NCBI RefSeq assembly: GCF_000247815.1
Contig: NC_021674.1
Location: 30,574,420 to 30,638,419, forward strand
Direction of reading: 5' to 3'
Length of the DNA: 64,000 nt
Source: Ficedula albicollis
Lineage: Eukaryota > Chordata > Aves > Passeriformes > Muscicapidae
The stretch's first letter is position 1. Every line of letters starts with the position of its first letter. The position numbers and the translations under genes are program-made. The notes beneath the pieces were generated by a model. The model did no database searches and had not been told where the DNA came from. It saw only the letters and a list, made by a program, of their open reading frames with translations. This document shows, in pieces, positions 38,701 through 52,814 of the stretch.

Positions 38701-41700
38701 GAGCCAGAGCTCCAAGGGATGAAGGACTCTTTATTCCGTCTACTCAGGTAGAGGAGGAAACGACTCTGACTATTTCCATTTTTATGGATTCCCTACTCAT
38801 AGTGCTCTTTTGTGACAGGGCAATAAACCACAATTACCTGGGATTTCAGATTTGTAAGATAAACAAATATTGATTTTCAGTTGCAGAAAACGTTTGTGTT
38901 TGGGGGCGACAATTAACTGCCCACTCACCATGTCTCCCTGGATGCAGGTAACAGGATAGAACTGCTGCTAATTTGGAGCATATTGTGTTTACTCATGTCT
39001 TGCTCCTCACCTGGGAGTACCAAACCTTTGATTTCATTGATCTCAGTCCTTGCTTGGCTAAGCACTTTCAGCTTTCATCCTCTAAGTTTTTGCTGCAGAA
39101 GGTATAAATCAAGGAATTCAGAGAGCAAACAGAGATGGAAGGCTTGACAATGACAGCTGTTACAGACAATAGGGTGAAAGTTGATGGTCAAGGCATTGTT
39201 GAAGCAGAAATGACTCTGGTAAATCCTCTCTGTATGAATGCCAATTGAGGTGAACAATTAACTGGGTTAGTTTTCAGACAACAAAAGCAGGATATTCTGT
39301 GGGAACCTGAGCTCGTATGCCTAGTCATAAGTGGAGTTTGGGAGATGGGTGTCCAGAAGTCCTGAGGACATCCCCATCACTGTACAATAAAGTAATTTGA
39401 TAAGTTGACTCTGTCATTAGGGATCCTGAAAATCTGGAGGTTTAAGTCTCTGCTGGCATTAGTACTGGACTTTTCTCAGATTGTGCATGTGTTCTTTCTC
39501 TAAGGAAGATTTTTGCCCTTGAAGAGCTAATGTCAAGGGCCAACACCTTTAGCTTTATGATCACTGGGATTGCAGTGAAAAACTGGCTTCTTTTGGAGGT
39601 GCAGATTCATCACCAGAAGGAGGAGGAGGGCCTGGTGCCAGGCAAGCACTGGCTGGCAGCAATGGTTTCCTCCTTTTAGCAAAAGATCCCAGAAGGTGTG
39701 ACGTGAGGAGGTTTTGTCTGGCCTCCAGGGCTGAAATTCTGGCCAGTCTCTCAACACTTGATATTACACATGGTCACAAAACATCATTGAAAATGTAGGA
39801 AATCTTGCTTTTTATTGCCCTGCTGCTTTTGGTAACAACTGTGCAGTAGCCCTGGACACAGGCATATGGTTTACAGTAGAATATCCATCTACATAGATTT
39901 TCCCCATGGTTATTTATCATATTTGTCCTTTTTTAGCAGCACAACCATCAGTTATAAGCAATGTAAAGGGGCAGGTAGTAAAGTGCCAAGTGCTATGCTC
40001 TTGTCTTGCCAGCAGCAGGACTGCTGATGGGACCATCTGGCTCCAGGGCCTTGTTTATTGCACTAGGCACAAAGGGACACCTCAGGATGAAGGTTAAAAT
40101 CCCCAGTAATGGACAACTGTGAAACAGCAAGGCCAAGGCAGGATGGTGGCGTTTCTGCCCCAAGCCCTCCAGGCTCAGGAGTGTGATATTTCAGAAGATG
40201 TTACTAATCTGTTCTCCCCTCTGCCCTTCAAAAACTTCAACACAGCATCTCTAAAGGTTGATATCAACCACAATTCTGGTAGTTTATCATTCAGACACTG
40301 CACACTGCCCTCAGAAATCCCAAGGCAATGTATCTCAAAACAAGCCTGGTTTTTCCATCTTCTACTGCTCATCTAGTAGTTCTTCTACCCCAGTTTTAAA
40401 AGGTCTCATTGCCTTTCTGCTTCTTCTCCACCACTGTCCAATGCTTCACTGAGGAGCTCTCTTCCATTCATCCCACTCTCTACTGGTCAGCAGGCAAGCT
40501 TCACAGCTCCCAAGTCTTAGCTCCATGGCTCATCAGGTCACAGGCAAACATCTCTGCTGCTCTCATATCTGTGTGTTTCCTCCAGGAAACTAACAGCATT
40601 TCCAGGAGTCTGCTTTTTATGCATGAAGATAAGGAGAAAAGAAGGGAAGAAAGAGCGCCTCAGTCTGTGTGTGACAGAGGAAGGCTAGGGATACTTTTCG
40701 GGGCTAAAATACCAAAAACAAAGCAAAGAAGTTATATCCATATTTAGTTTGTTCTTTATTTTTTTCCAGAGTTTTTTCCATGTTTCTTGGGAGACTGCCT
40801 GTAGATATGCCATGATCCTGGTGACTTCTGGATTTTGGTGCCATTAACATTGGTTGTTCTCAGAGCTCTTCTGCTGTCCTTTCTTGTGTGTCCACACCTA
40901 GACTTTCCTACTCATCCTCCAGTCAGACCAGTCTCATTGCCATTCTGCAACCACTACACAGTTTTTCCTCCAGCACCACCAGGGGCATGTCCTGTTATTC
41001 ATGTCCTGAGGCAACCTCAGTCAGTGGTACAGCACTTTCTACCACTTCGGTCTGAGGCTTCCAGGCTTTCCTGCAGATGCATCCTTGCTTCTGACTGTCC
41101 TGATCCTCTGCTGTTCAGCCCTGAATCTTTCTAAAGCAGAGATTGCCACCATGATGGGTTATCTGGTGTCCATCAGCAGCAGTCAAGTGCTCCTGGTCTG
41201 GCCAGGACCCACATATGCAGAGGCATTAAACTCTCCTGGCCACTAGTTGACTCTCATTTCAGGCTTGGTTAGAGCTGCTACAATGTCAGTAGGTGAGCTG
41301 CCAGTTTTCTTCCCAGTTTCCTCTTGATCCGCAGCTGCAATTTGCTGTTTATTTGGAAGGGCAGAGGGAACCAATAAACAGATGGATATGAGAAGAGGCA
41401 GGACCCCAAAACACTATACAGCCTGCTTGAAAATAAAATTGTGTGTAATTAAATTGGACTCTAGGAGAAACACTGGGACACAAGATGAAAAAAAAAAAAA
41501 ACAACTGAAAAGGAAGGCAGAAGACTGCAGGAAACATTTAGATAATAGGGGAGAATACCCCCACATAAACCAAAATGAACCCTGGAAGCTGGAAAGGAAG
41601 AGAGAGTGCAAACTCTTTGATTCTCAAGATCTTCTGAAGATAAGGCTTGTGTTTGCTCTGCTTTTAAGGTTACTTCCCAACTTTCCTTCTAAGCATTCAG

Positions 41701-42639
41701 TTCTGTCCATTGATGTTTCTCTGTGGAATGTCAGTTGTGAAACCAAGAGGAACATTTGATCATAGTTGAGATGTTGGTACTGCAAGTATAAGAGACAGAG
41801 TGTCTCCAGGAAATTTGGGAGAATTGCTCTGGCTTCACATCCTTAGGAGCAAGGGTAAAATCTTGCAGATGGAGACTTCGTACAACAAATGGTTCCATCT
41901 GTGAGTCAGCTGCTAGGCAGGAGGCAGGTGTGACATACATCCGAACAGTGGCACATGGCCAGTCTTTGGGGAGACAGGGTTTATCTGCCAACAAGGGAAG
42001 AGAGAAGACCAGAGTTCATTTTAGAGAGCTAAGAAATTTCTGGGAATGGGGATGAGCTGGGGTAAGCCCCACAACAGAGTCTGAGAAAGAGGAGGAAGAG
42101 AAAAAAGTCAGTCCAGGAAATCTGGGTGGGAGAGTACCAAGATAAACTGAGTCTAGAAGAACAACATTTTTATGGTATTTTATTAATCTTGAAAATCTAT
42201 TGGAAAGCACCTTGTTGTGATATCTCTCATGCAGTATCACAAGAAGTCACTTTTGTTTCCAAACTGGGCTGAGTCATAGGTAAGTCTATACTCACACCAA
42301 ACTGAAGGATATTTAGCTGACAGTGTCTGATTTAGCTTCAGATGGAGGTAAGGGAGGAAGACATTCACCACTGTACCTATTGCTCCTTGAAGAAGTGAAT
42401 GAAGTCCTGGAAACATGGCTGCTAAAAGACCTGTGTACATTTTTGTATAGAGAAAGCCTTGTTGGACAGCACTGGTGGGAGGAAACCACTCTTGACTAGG
42501 CTTTCCTTCAGGGTAGTAAAGTGAGCTGTTTGTTAGCTGGAACTTCTGTTTTCCTCCTCCTGAGAGTCTCCTCTCCTCCATGCAATGCTGGTATGGGAGG
42601 AAGCTGTTTTGTCATTTAAAAGAAAGAAACAGATGGAAT
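35780..42639. other. unique noncoding stretch
   Basis: About 6.9 kb with no supported gene or recognised repeat. Frames of up to 125 codons occur but none has domain features. An A13 run lies near 41489. Confidence 0.4.
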
Positions 42640-42910
42640 ATGTGGCAGCGTTAAAAAGCTCCAGCTTGTTGCCACGGTAACTGAGGGGGATTTATTTTAT
42701 AATTATTATTTAAAATTCTTCATTGTCTTCATTAAAGGTAACAACGATAGCAGAGAATAAACAAAGTGATGCCCTGCTGTGCAAATCAGTCCCTCAATAA
42801 ATAAAATTAAAGGAGTGCTTTGCATTGCAAATGCTGATACAGTCACCAGAAGGGTGGAAGGACTGCAGGTTATCTGAAGATGATGAATTATGCATGCCAG
42901 CACATTAAGG
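42640..42910. promoter_or_regulatory. candidate conserved noncoding element
   Basis: AT-rich, low-repeat sequence with clustered factor-like words: GTTGCCACGGTAAC (42668-42681), a palindrome TTTGCATTGCAAA (42819-42831), TGCAAATCAG and GAATTATGCATGC. The octamer/C-EBP-like palindrome is the strongest item. This call rests only on motif density; conservation is not shown. Confidence 0.25.
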
Positions 42911-45204
42911 ACACAGCAGGGTCATTTGGTACCTCTCCCCTTTAACTTCTGTTGTGTGGGTTTGGACAAGTCTTCTGGAGCACTGGACAAAGACTCAGCC
43001 AGCTGGATCATGGAATTGTCTGATCAGCTTCAGGACCCCCCCCCAGACATTTATCATATTGCCCAGCAGGCAGATGCAGTAGCTGTAAGGTCCTTGTGAG
43101 CCCTTCAGCACCGGCACTGTGGGATGGAGGATGTCTGACATCCTGAATTGATTGTCTAAGGAGTTGTGTCTCAGTGAATGATGAGTGAGATATCACTCAA
43201 GATACCTAACAAACTTCACCAACTTATTACCTGTGTTCAGGTAGCACTCTGCCCCACACTGGAGTCCAGTCACAGCCCTGCAGTGAACTGCAGCAGCTGC
43301 CTTTCAGTTCTTAGCTACAAATCAGTTTAGAGTATGAAGGAAAGAGCTACTCTTGGCAGTCTAAGACAACAGGATAAACCTAGAATGGACTGCAACTCTT
43401 ATGACTTGGTATTTGGTTCAGGCACAGAGGCAACAAGATAGTAATCAGACTCAACTGTGGTTTTTATGAGACATCTCATGTTAAAAGACAACATCTCGTG
43501 TTGCTTTGACCTTACTTGTTGACTCAGAGAGTAAGGCATCAACAGATTAAAGGAGTAGTTACGAGGGCAAAGTGTTTAGGTGGCTGATTAAAGGACACAG
43601 CTGTGACAGGCCACCTTTGGAAGAAAATGTTTTTCTCTTGATGAGCCCAAGGTCAGTAAAGAGAATGTGTGAACACAGCTCTAATTTGATAGAGAGATTA
43701 CATTTCATGATAACAAGTTCATACACAGCAAAATCCCTGTTATTACTTCTTCTGACTGTGTTTGTTATTGCTGATGGAACAGATTAAAAATACATTCAAG
43801 CTTGGGGAGATTCTCCCTGGGGATGAGATTGCACAGGGGTCCTCCAGCTTTCCTGCCTTTGCCCCCAGTTCTTTCCCAGACTTTCTGTGTGCCCAAGCAT
43901 CCAAGCGTGAGAGAGGCAGCTCAGATGTGGAATCTGGCCATAGGCAGCTGCTCACTCTTCCTTCAGACTGCAGGAATGAACGTTATCTAAATTTAACACT
44001 GCTTCCGCTCCCTGCATTTGCAGTGAGGTCTGAGTCTCCTGGGGCTGTGGAGTTGCCACCAGCAGGGACAGGGCAGCAGCCCTAGCTCTCCCCAGTCTGG
44101 GTTTGCCAGGCAGCTGGAGGCAGAAATTCCCTTAGTTAAATAAATGGACAAGGGAGGCCATGACCTTCAGTATTTGCATCCCCACTGGGATGAGAGTGAG
44201 TAAACACCAGCGAATTATCATCTTTTCCCTTCTGCAGATATCGGGATACTGGCAGGACCAGGTCAATTAGTAAGGCATAAACAGTCTCTGGAAGATGATA
44301 GCTATTTCTGAAATCATAAAAACAAGAATGAATCTCATCGTTTTTCCTGGCTTTACTAGTAAGTGACCTGGCTCTTCCAAGTACAGGAATGAGACAGAGA
44401 TGTCCAAGGGTCCTCTCCAGTCACTGTCTGGGTCCTACTGCATTCAGCCCTGTAAGTGGCCACTACCCATTAAGCAGACAGAAAGCAGCTCTAAGCTGCT
44501 CTCCCTCCTCCAGAGACAGAAATGAGGAGGGATCTGTCTGCTCGGTTTCTCATGACTACAAATGCACCAGCCAGCCAGACCATATCACTCTGGGAGTCTT
44601 CCTGTCTCAAGGGGAATAGTGTTATCCATTTTGATAGCTGTTCACATGTCATTTAATCCTGACTCTTTTAGGAAGTCTAAGTATAGTATTAAGTATAAGA
44701 GAAAGTAGGAAATATTATACAATAATCATTAGGAATGGAATATGATAGGAGTATAGGTAGTAGTTTTGCACATATGAGTACCCATTACCAAGACAGCTTT
44801 TGTCAGCTCAGCATTAGGCAGGCTAAGTGGAAGTTAAATGTCCAGGAAATATTGAAGGTGCGAGACAAATGATTTGAGGCTTTCCACAAGCAAAAGGTCA
44901 GAAGGAATGGCCTCATTGCCAAGAAGCAATTTTTCACTAAAGTTATAACATAACTGAGGACACAGTTTAGATAAAGGTAAGATGGTCTGATTGTAATTCT
45001 ATCACATTGTTACTGACTTACTTGTGGTGTCACATTGCAAGATTGGTAAATATATTTCTTTACACAAATTACAGGAAATTCTGGTTTCATAGAGGAGTTT
45101 CTTTCACCCCTTTGCTGCTGATATGTGTGGGGTCACACAATGTAGCTGGGCCCAGCTCTTCTGAATGATGTGGTGTCTATCCTCACACACAATGTGCCTT
45201 CTTC
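42911..45204. other. unique noncoding stretch
   Basis: No supported gene or repeat. Confidence 0.4.
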
Positions 45205-46160
45205 TCTCTTCTCTTCTCTTCTCTTCTCTTCTCTTCTCTTCTCTTCTCTTCTCTTCTCTTCTCTTCTCTTCTCTTCTCTTCTCTTCTCTTCTCTTCTCTT
45301 CTCTTCTCTTCTCTTCTCTTCTCTTCTCTTCTCTTCTCTTCTCTTCTCTTCTCTTCTCTTCTCTTCTCTTCTCTTCTCTTCTCTTCTCTTCTCTTCTCTT
45401 CTCTTCTCTTCTCTTCTCTTCTCTTCTCTTCTCTTCTCTTCTCTTCTCTTCTCTTCTCTTCTCTTCTCTTCTCTTCTCTTCTCTTCTCTTCTCTTCTCTT
45501 CTCTTCTCTTCTCTTCTCTTCTCTTCTCTTCTCTTCTCTTCTCTTCTCTTCTCTTCTCTTCTCTTCTCTTCTCTTCTCTTCTCTTCTCTTCTCTTCTCTT
45601 CTCTTCTCTTCTCTTCTCTTCTCTTCTCTTCTCTTCTCTTCTCTTCTCTTCTCTTCTCTTCTCTTCTCTTCTCTTCTCTTCTCTTCTCTTCTCTTCTCTT
45701 CTCTTCTCTTCTCTTCTCTTCTCTTCTCTTCTCTTCTCTTCTCTTCTCTTCTCTTCTCTTCTCTTCTCTTCTCTTCTCTTCTCTTCTCTTCTCTTCTCTT
45801 CTCTTCTCTTCTCTTCTCTTCTCTTCTCTTCTCTTCTCTTCTCTTCTCTTCTCTTCTCTTCTCTTCTCTTCTCTTCTCTTCTCTTCTCTTCTCTTCTCTT
45901 CTCTTCTCTTCTCTTCTCTTCTCTTCTCTTCTCTTCTCTTCTCTTCTCTTCTCTTCTCTTCTCTTCTCTTCTCTTCTCTTCTCTTCTCTTCTCTTCTCTT
46001 CTCTTCTCTTCTCTTCTCTTCTCTTCTCTTCTCTTCTCTTCTCTTCTCTTCTCTTCTCTTCTCTTCTCTTCTCTTCTCTTCTCTTCTCTTCTCTTCTCTT
46101 CTCTTCTCTTCTCTTCTCTTCTCTTCTCTTCTCTTCTCTTCTCTTCTCTTCTCTTCTCTT
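45205..46160. repeat. perfect (CTCTT)n pentanucleotide array, about 191 units
   Basis: A 5-bp unit repeats without a visible change over 956 bp. The plus strand is pure pyrimidine and the minus pure purine. The unit reads the same backwards up to phase, so the tract is a mirror repeat of the kind that can form intramolecular triplex (H-DNA). The Ser-Leu-Leu-Phe-Ser and Arg-Glu-Glu-Lys-Arg open frames over it are translation artefacts. Confidence 0.98.
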
Positions 46161-46442
46161 TCTCATTTTCACCTTATACCTTGTGGTTTTCTTGAGAACT
46201 GGCTCAAGGAGAGGATTCAACTTGTATCTGTGATGATCGGGTCACTGTTGATGACAAGTCACTATTGGGCTCTTCCCACAGTTACTGATGTTGCCATTGC
46301 AGGTGTTACAGCTTCTGAGGGCAGGTGGTCCAGCTGTCAGGAAATGGTATCTCATCCTCCCAGCACCTTCAGGATTTTGGAAATACCCCTGCTTCACAGG
46401 AGAAAAAGAACAAAAAGGAAAACTTCCATTCTTTCAAGTTTG
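46161..46442. other. unique spacer between two low-complexity tracts
   Basis: About 280 bp of ordinary sequence separates the CTCTT array from the T-G-T block. No gene seen. Confidence 0.5.
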
Positions 46443-46908
<466 letters not shown>

Positions 46909-49900
46909 GTGAGAGGTGACAGAGTGGACACTCAAAATAGCTCATGTTCAAGACACTACAGCACTGACCAGCAGTAAGTAAAACTCAGGTCCAGGTTTTC
47001 AAGGCAAATTGGAAAAGCCATGGTTTTGACAGCTGGACCCTTCCCATTGAGCACTATCTCGTGTTGAGCATTCTGAGCATTGCATATATTCACTTGTACT
47101 GTTCCTCTCACAGAAGTCTTCCTCTTGGAAATATTCAATTTAGAAATCTCACCCAGGAGCCAAGAGACTGCTTCTGAGCCTGGGATGTTCTTCTGGAGAG
47201 ATTCAGTTTTTCAGAATTAATAATTTGTTACAAAAAAATTTGGAGTTGCACTATTTATGCCTCCAAAGGCTGATTTGAACTTCGAAACTGCTTTAGGAAT
47301 TGGTCTAACTCCTGCAGGGTGGAAAAGATCACATCTTTTTCTTTCTCTGAAGTTAGCCTTATGGTTTATCTTATGCCTGCATGTTTTTTATGTCTCAGAC
47401 AGATGAAACACACATTATAAAAAAATATAGTATATATCTAAAAAAAACCCCTATTTATAGACATGTACTGTAAATGTGTATAAATACACAGAGTCCACAC
47501 TGAGATTGCCCTTCCCTGAGATCAGCATATGGTCCTCTGTTTCAGCATTCCCCTGCAGCAGTGGGATAAGCTCTAGGGACAGAGATGGATTAGTCTTGGT
47601 ATAAATGTTTTTCCTGGTCTTCATTTCCTGGAAGGCCCATCCTGTGCCTCCATCTGCCCTGTGAGCTTGAAATTTTCCATGTGGATTCAGTACCCAGGTT
47701 CTTCCAGAATGGTGTTTACAGGGAAGTGCAAATCAGTGAGCTGAGAGAAGAGAATGCATTTTTGATCTCTTTTTTTCCCCTGGCCAATTTCAATGAAAGA
47801 GCAGTTTTTGGAGGGTGGAGCATCTGACCTGTCTAATTTTATCTGTAGGGATGCAGATCTATCTTTTCAAAGCTGTTTTCAAAGTGACTCTGATAACAGG
47901 ACTGCCTACAGATAGGGCTGCAATGATTATTCAGAACATTAATCAGGGAAAAAAAATTATGCCAGTTACTGATTAACTAATTACTGCAATCAAATATTCT
48001 CTTCTCTCTTTGGAACGTTGGGCACGGCACTGGGAAGAGGTGACAACAACAACAAAACCCCTCAACACAGAAAATAGTTTCTTTATTCTTTTGTGAGCTG
48101 GGAGTTCCAGCTGCAGGAGACACAGGGGTCCCAGAAGACCCCAGAGAGCCCCAGCTGGGGCCCCTCTTTTCATTCCTGTGCATCTTTGCCTGCTCCAGCT
48201 TGTGATTTAATGAAACACCAGGAAGGAACAGCCAGCGTTTCATTAAGGGATAAGCATTTGAAAGTGACCTCTGATAATGGCCATGAATTAAGATTCAGCA
48301 ACACCACTCAGCTCCCTGCTTCTGCCCCTTGGAAACCACAGCAGAGGCTGCACTTGCACTTGCAGGGAGGAAACTTTCCAGGAATCTTCTTTTGTCCAGA
48401 TTTCCCTCTGTGCCTGCTGGAGAGTAATGTGGAATAAAGCAGGACAAGAAGGGTAAAGGACAGCTGACTGGAGTCTGTGTCACACTCTGGAGGCATTGCC
48501 AACACCCTAGCTTGCTTCAGAGGAGGTTTGAAAAGCACACTTGGAGAGGTAACATGTGAAAGAGGGGCAGACTGTGGCTTCCTTTGAACAGGCAGTGCCT
48601 GGTCTGGGTCAATTTGCATCCCTTGTAAGGTGATCACTCGGTAAGGTTAATGCACTTTAGGATCAAGTGGGCTGTAGTGCTGCTTCCTCTTCAGGAGCAA
48701 AACTTCCATCAGTCCTCCAGCAACAGCTCTTTCTGTTAAACAGAGGTTAATAGTGTTTTGTCTATTCCAAAGCTTTCCTATCCTGCTGAATACCAGTCCA
48801 ACAGCTGCTCTGCAGGCGTGTATCCATCCCACAAATATCACTGCGATAGTTTTCAGTCTGGGCTCTGCAGATTCCTGGAAGTCCACAGACTGCTCCCACA
48901 GGATGTTCAGATGATAACAAAGAAACATGAATGCAGTCTTACATTTGTTCTACAGGAAATAAATAACACTTACACTGGATTTTTTTTAAAGAAGCTCATA
49001 AACTGAAAAGAATGGTTGAATTCATTGATGTGGATGTTTCATCTCATGTTCAAGGCTTTTTTCTAAGTGTAGATGTTAGACATACTGACTGGAGACATTA
49101 AAGGAAGAAGATGGGTCAGAAAGGATTTTCTGGCGAAAGGAAAATTTGCCACCTGAGAATTAGGGTTTTTTTCTCTGATGACTATATTTTCGTTGGTTTT
49201 CCATGTTATGTCTCCTACATCACTATCACAGACCTGGAAGGGTGACCTGAAGCTGCAGCTCTCCATACTTCATCCCCACACTGCATTTCCACACTTTCCA
49301 TGTTGTTGGGGGCATCCCACAACTGCTGCTTCAGGCACAATTTGGAGACTTAGCATATGCTCTTGTATCACTGTCATTGAACCCCAGAAAGCAGAGTTGC
49401 TCAGATACCACTGACAGCAGAACATGGTCTGCAAAACTTTTCTATGGGTCTTATTGTACAAACAAGGGAAAAAAAAAGTTGAAACTTGATAGTGAGACAC
49501 TAGAATGAAATACAAATCAGCTTCAAAGTTAGTATAAGATTTGCAGGCATTTGACACTACAATAAATGACAATCCACAAGTGGTCAGACTTGTCAGTCCA
49601 GGAAGACAAAGCAAAATCTCAAAGTTGGATAATGTGCTTTGGATTCTTTTTTTTCATTAGTGGTGATGTAGAGATCTTGACATTCTCTTCAGAGGTATTT
49701 GAATTTCGGAATGGCTGAAGTTAGTCTGTTATCCAAAAGTTCGGGGGCAAAAAAAAGAAATGAAAAGAAATAGAAAAGCCTTAGATGTTAATTGCTATTT
49801 ATTCAAAATGTAATAGCTGCAGAGCCTGAAATTCATACCAGATTCAGAAATAAGAACATGCTTCATAATAATTGCTATTTCATATTGCTTGATCCTTAAA

Positions 49901-50239
49901 GTTTTTTATTTTAAAAAGTAGTAAAAATTCCTTTCTAGTGTTACTGACACCCACTCAGCCACCTTCTCACATCCCACAAGCATACACACACAATTGGCCC
50001 TTAAATTTTACTAGACATTTAAAAACTCTTCCCTTTTTGTAGCTTTCAAACATTAATTATTTCAAGTTGTCAAATTTTTTTGCATTAAAGGAAATTTTGT
50101 CTGACACTCAGCAGTAAGTTTTTCCTTTTCCACCATGTGTGCAGTGCATAGAACAGAACTGCAGAGGCCACATCCATGGTGTGCATTTATTAGGGGCAGA
50201 TCTGGGAAGCTGTGCCATCAAGCTGGGGGAAGGAATTAG
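46909..50239. other. unique noncoding stretch
   Basis: About 3.3 kb with no supported gene. AT-rich patches near 47400-47480 (ATAAAAAAATATAG) and A runs near 49470 are the only low-complexity parts. Confidence 0.4.
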
Positions 50240-50725
50240 TCCCTCTGTTTGGCACTCATGAGGACACACCTAGTGTGCAGTGTCCAGTATGAGATTGCTC
50301 TGCAAAAGAAGGAGCTTGGCAGACTGGAGGGAGTCCAGTGCAGGGGATCCAGGGTGGTTGGGAGCTGCAGCACACGGTGCAGAGAGGCTGAGGGAAACTC
50401 AGTTTAGTCTTAAGCAGGGAAGGCAGACGGGAGATCTAACTGCTGTTTCCTACTGCCTAAAAGTGTTGATAGTCAAAATATTCTTCCCAGAAGTCAAAAG
50501 GCACAAGGCAGTCATCACACATGAAATGCAGCACACAGAATTCCAGTTGAACATAAGTTTTTCCCAGGAGGGTGATCATGAGAGAGGTACCCAGCGAGGT
50601 TGTGGGAACCCCATCCTTGAAGATGTTAAAAATTCAGCTACACAAGGCCTTGTATAACCAACTCAGCTTTGAAGTTAGCAGGAGTTAGAAGGTGACTTGT
50701 AACCTGGATTATTCAGCAATTCCTT
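50240..50725 (+). mobile_element. CR1 LINE 3' fragment
   Basis: GGCACTCATGAGGACACACC, GTGCAGTGTCCAGTATG, GGAGGGAGTCCAGTGCAGG and GAGAGGCTGAGGGAAACTCA follow the CR1 end-of-ORF2 consensus order (coding the region around LVRPHLEYCVQF). The 3' part has CTACACAAGGCCTTGTATAA and TTTGAAGTTAGC followed by AACCTGGATTATTC, like the CR1 terminus. The copy is 5'-truncated, on the plus strand and degraded by substitutions and small deletions, so older than the one at 25.1 kb. Confidence 0.88.
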
Positions 50726-51244
50726 ATTTTGCTCATTTCTCCACCCAAGGTTGCCACTACACAGTGCTGCACTCATGGTTACATGGGAACCGCTGAAACA
50801 ATGCCTTTCTGAAATGCCATCCTGTCTTCATCTTGGGAGGCAGGACCTGAAAATGAGTTGTATCAAACCACCTTAAGAACACCTTACAAAGCAGGTGCTT
50901 TCCCCATGCTTTTCACATGGTAGATTTTGCTAAAAATTGAAAAGGGTTATATAATCCAGAGAACTCGTGAGGGGAATGTGGTTCCTTTGCCCAAGTCTCT
51001 GGAAGCTAGCACAATCCCCAATAAGCCTGTTAGATCCCAGAGTTAGGTTTATCTGGATCCATCCTTTACAATGGGATTTCTTTTTTCCCAAATACACTCG
51101 AGTATTCTCAGAAGCAGAGATGCAGCATGTTGGTAACTTCTTCCCTCTCCCTCCAGTTGCATGCAGCTAGACTTAGACTACTAAGAAGGAAACTAGACCC
51201 AAGTTTGCTTTTAGAGAGGGGAGTAGGCTGCAGATGCTCTGCAG
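50726..51244. other. unique noncoding stretch
   Basis: Nothing recognisable seen. Confidence 0.4.
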
Positions 51245-51259
51245 GTGGCCTAGTCCCTG

Positions 51260-51294
<35 letters not shown>

Positions 51295-51360
51295 TATGTG
51301 TGTGTGTGTAGTGGCCTATTCCCTGATATACATATACATATATATGTGTGTGTGTGTGTA
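51245..51360. repeat. duplicated TA/CA/TG microsatellite
   Basis: GTGGCCTAGTCCCTGATATA at 51245 recurs as GTGGCCTATTCCCTGATATA at 51311. Each is followed by an ACATAT run and then a GTGTGTGTGT run. The two blocks differ in the number of ACATAT units, so a 66-bp segment was duplicated and then changed length. Confidence 0.92.
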
Positions 51361-52109
51361 TCACCTTTTGTTCACAGATATTACATACCCAATAGGAGCA
51401 TAGCTTGTTAATCTTGTTAATTCTGATTATAATCACAACTGTTTATCAGACAAGGGGAAAAAGGTTTGAAAATCAGACTGTCAAAATCCTCCCCCTTCTC
51501 CACACACAAGAGTAAAATATTCCCACTCCAAAATATCCAGCACATATCCCAGGTGCTTGCTCCAGCCTCCTCCAATAGGAACACTCAGGTCCCTCTCTCT
51601 GTCATTCTATCTCTCTGGGAAGAGAGAGTCCAATCCCCCAGAAATCTGTCTGTCCTTTCCCACTGCCCTCAATTCCCCTTAACCCAGCCTGGACACCAGT
51701 GTTTGTCATACCAGCACTGGTATATACTGGGAATTCCTGAGTGGAGCCTGGCACCTGAAAATGCCTGGGCAAGAGGAGGATAGAGAAATTGTCTGTGTCA
51801 TGCAGAAGTTTCCTGAAGGGGAGCTCTGCTCAGAGCACCCTCTCCCTTCAAGAAGAGCAACTTGCTGAGCTGCCAGACAGACGGGAACACAGACTGTGTT
51901 GCAAAAAGTGTGAACTGGTTTTATTCAGTTTTGAACACAGCATTACTGTATTCTAAATCCATAATCTCTGTGTGATCCTGCCTGTGCAGCCAAGGGGAGT
52001 AAGAATAGGAAATATAGCCACAGCTATGGCCTAAGCAGAATATATCCTTCCAACAGAGCTCCCTGGGGTTACAGCTGTGGCTGCCACTGACAGGACTCCC
52101 TCATGTCCT
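51361..52109. other. unique noncoding stretch
   Basis: Nothing recognisable seen. Confidence 0.4.
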
Positions 52110-52487
52110 GGCTCTAGCAGTACACTCATCTCCCACTGGGGAAGAGGGAGGATTTTGGCCTGTCAGAGCCACATTTTGCATCTGCCCTTTATGCACTGCT
52201 CCCTTTTGAAAGGTGCTGTAGAAACATTAGGGACTATTAGAGAGGATGAAACTGCATGAGGGAGTATTAAATATTTATTCCCTTGTATTCTTCATTTGGC
52301 TCTAGCAGTACACTCATCTCCCACTGGGGAAGAGGGAGGATTTTGGCCTGTCAGAGCCACATTTTGCATCTGCCCTTTATGCACTGCTCTCTTTTGAAAG
52401 GCGCTGTAGAAACATTAGGGACTATTAGAGAGGATGAAACTGCATGAGGGAGTATTAAATATTTATTCCCTTGTATTCTTCATTTGG
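52110..52487. repeat. 188-bp tandem duplication, two copies
   Basis: GGCTCTAGCAGTACACTCAT occurs at 52110 and 52298, each followed by the same sequence ending TGTATTCTTCATTTGG. I see two substitutions (CTGCTCCC/CTGCTCTC and AAAGGTGC/AAAGGCGC). Confidence 0.95.
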
Positions 52488-52814
52488 ATGATCTGAAAAT
52501 TCTTTCCTTAATTGTCTTATTCTGCTCCCAAAAGTAGGGCTATGCTGCTGGCTATGGCTCTCACTCTTTACTCTCATTCTTCCTGATCTCTCCTGTAGAG
52601 CAAGGCCTTGGTCACAGCTGGGGCAGATTGCACAGGAGACCATGTAAATACAAATAAGAAGACACTGCCCTTTTGCTGCTGCTACAAATCCAGACTATAA
52701 AAACAAACAGATGGAGCATGGCAAAAGGGGTCACAATGTACAATCAAAGTGATCAGAGCTGTTGCTGGAAATGTTGCAGCCATAATCATAGGCTCTTTTT
52801 CTTTTTCCCTAAAG

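Noticed and set aside
39075..39257. Possible GPCR pseudogene on the minus strand
   Set aside because: With one frameshift, a TM7-like string containing SLNSLIYTF appears, reminiscent of olfactory or other rhodopsin-class receptors. The upstream sequence has no TM6, TM5 or other receptor motifs, so the resemblance is too short to support a call.
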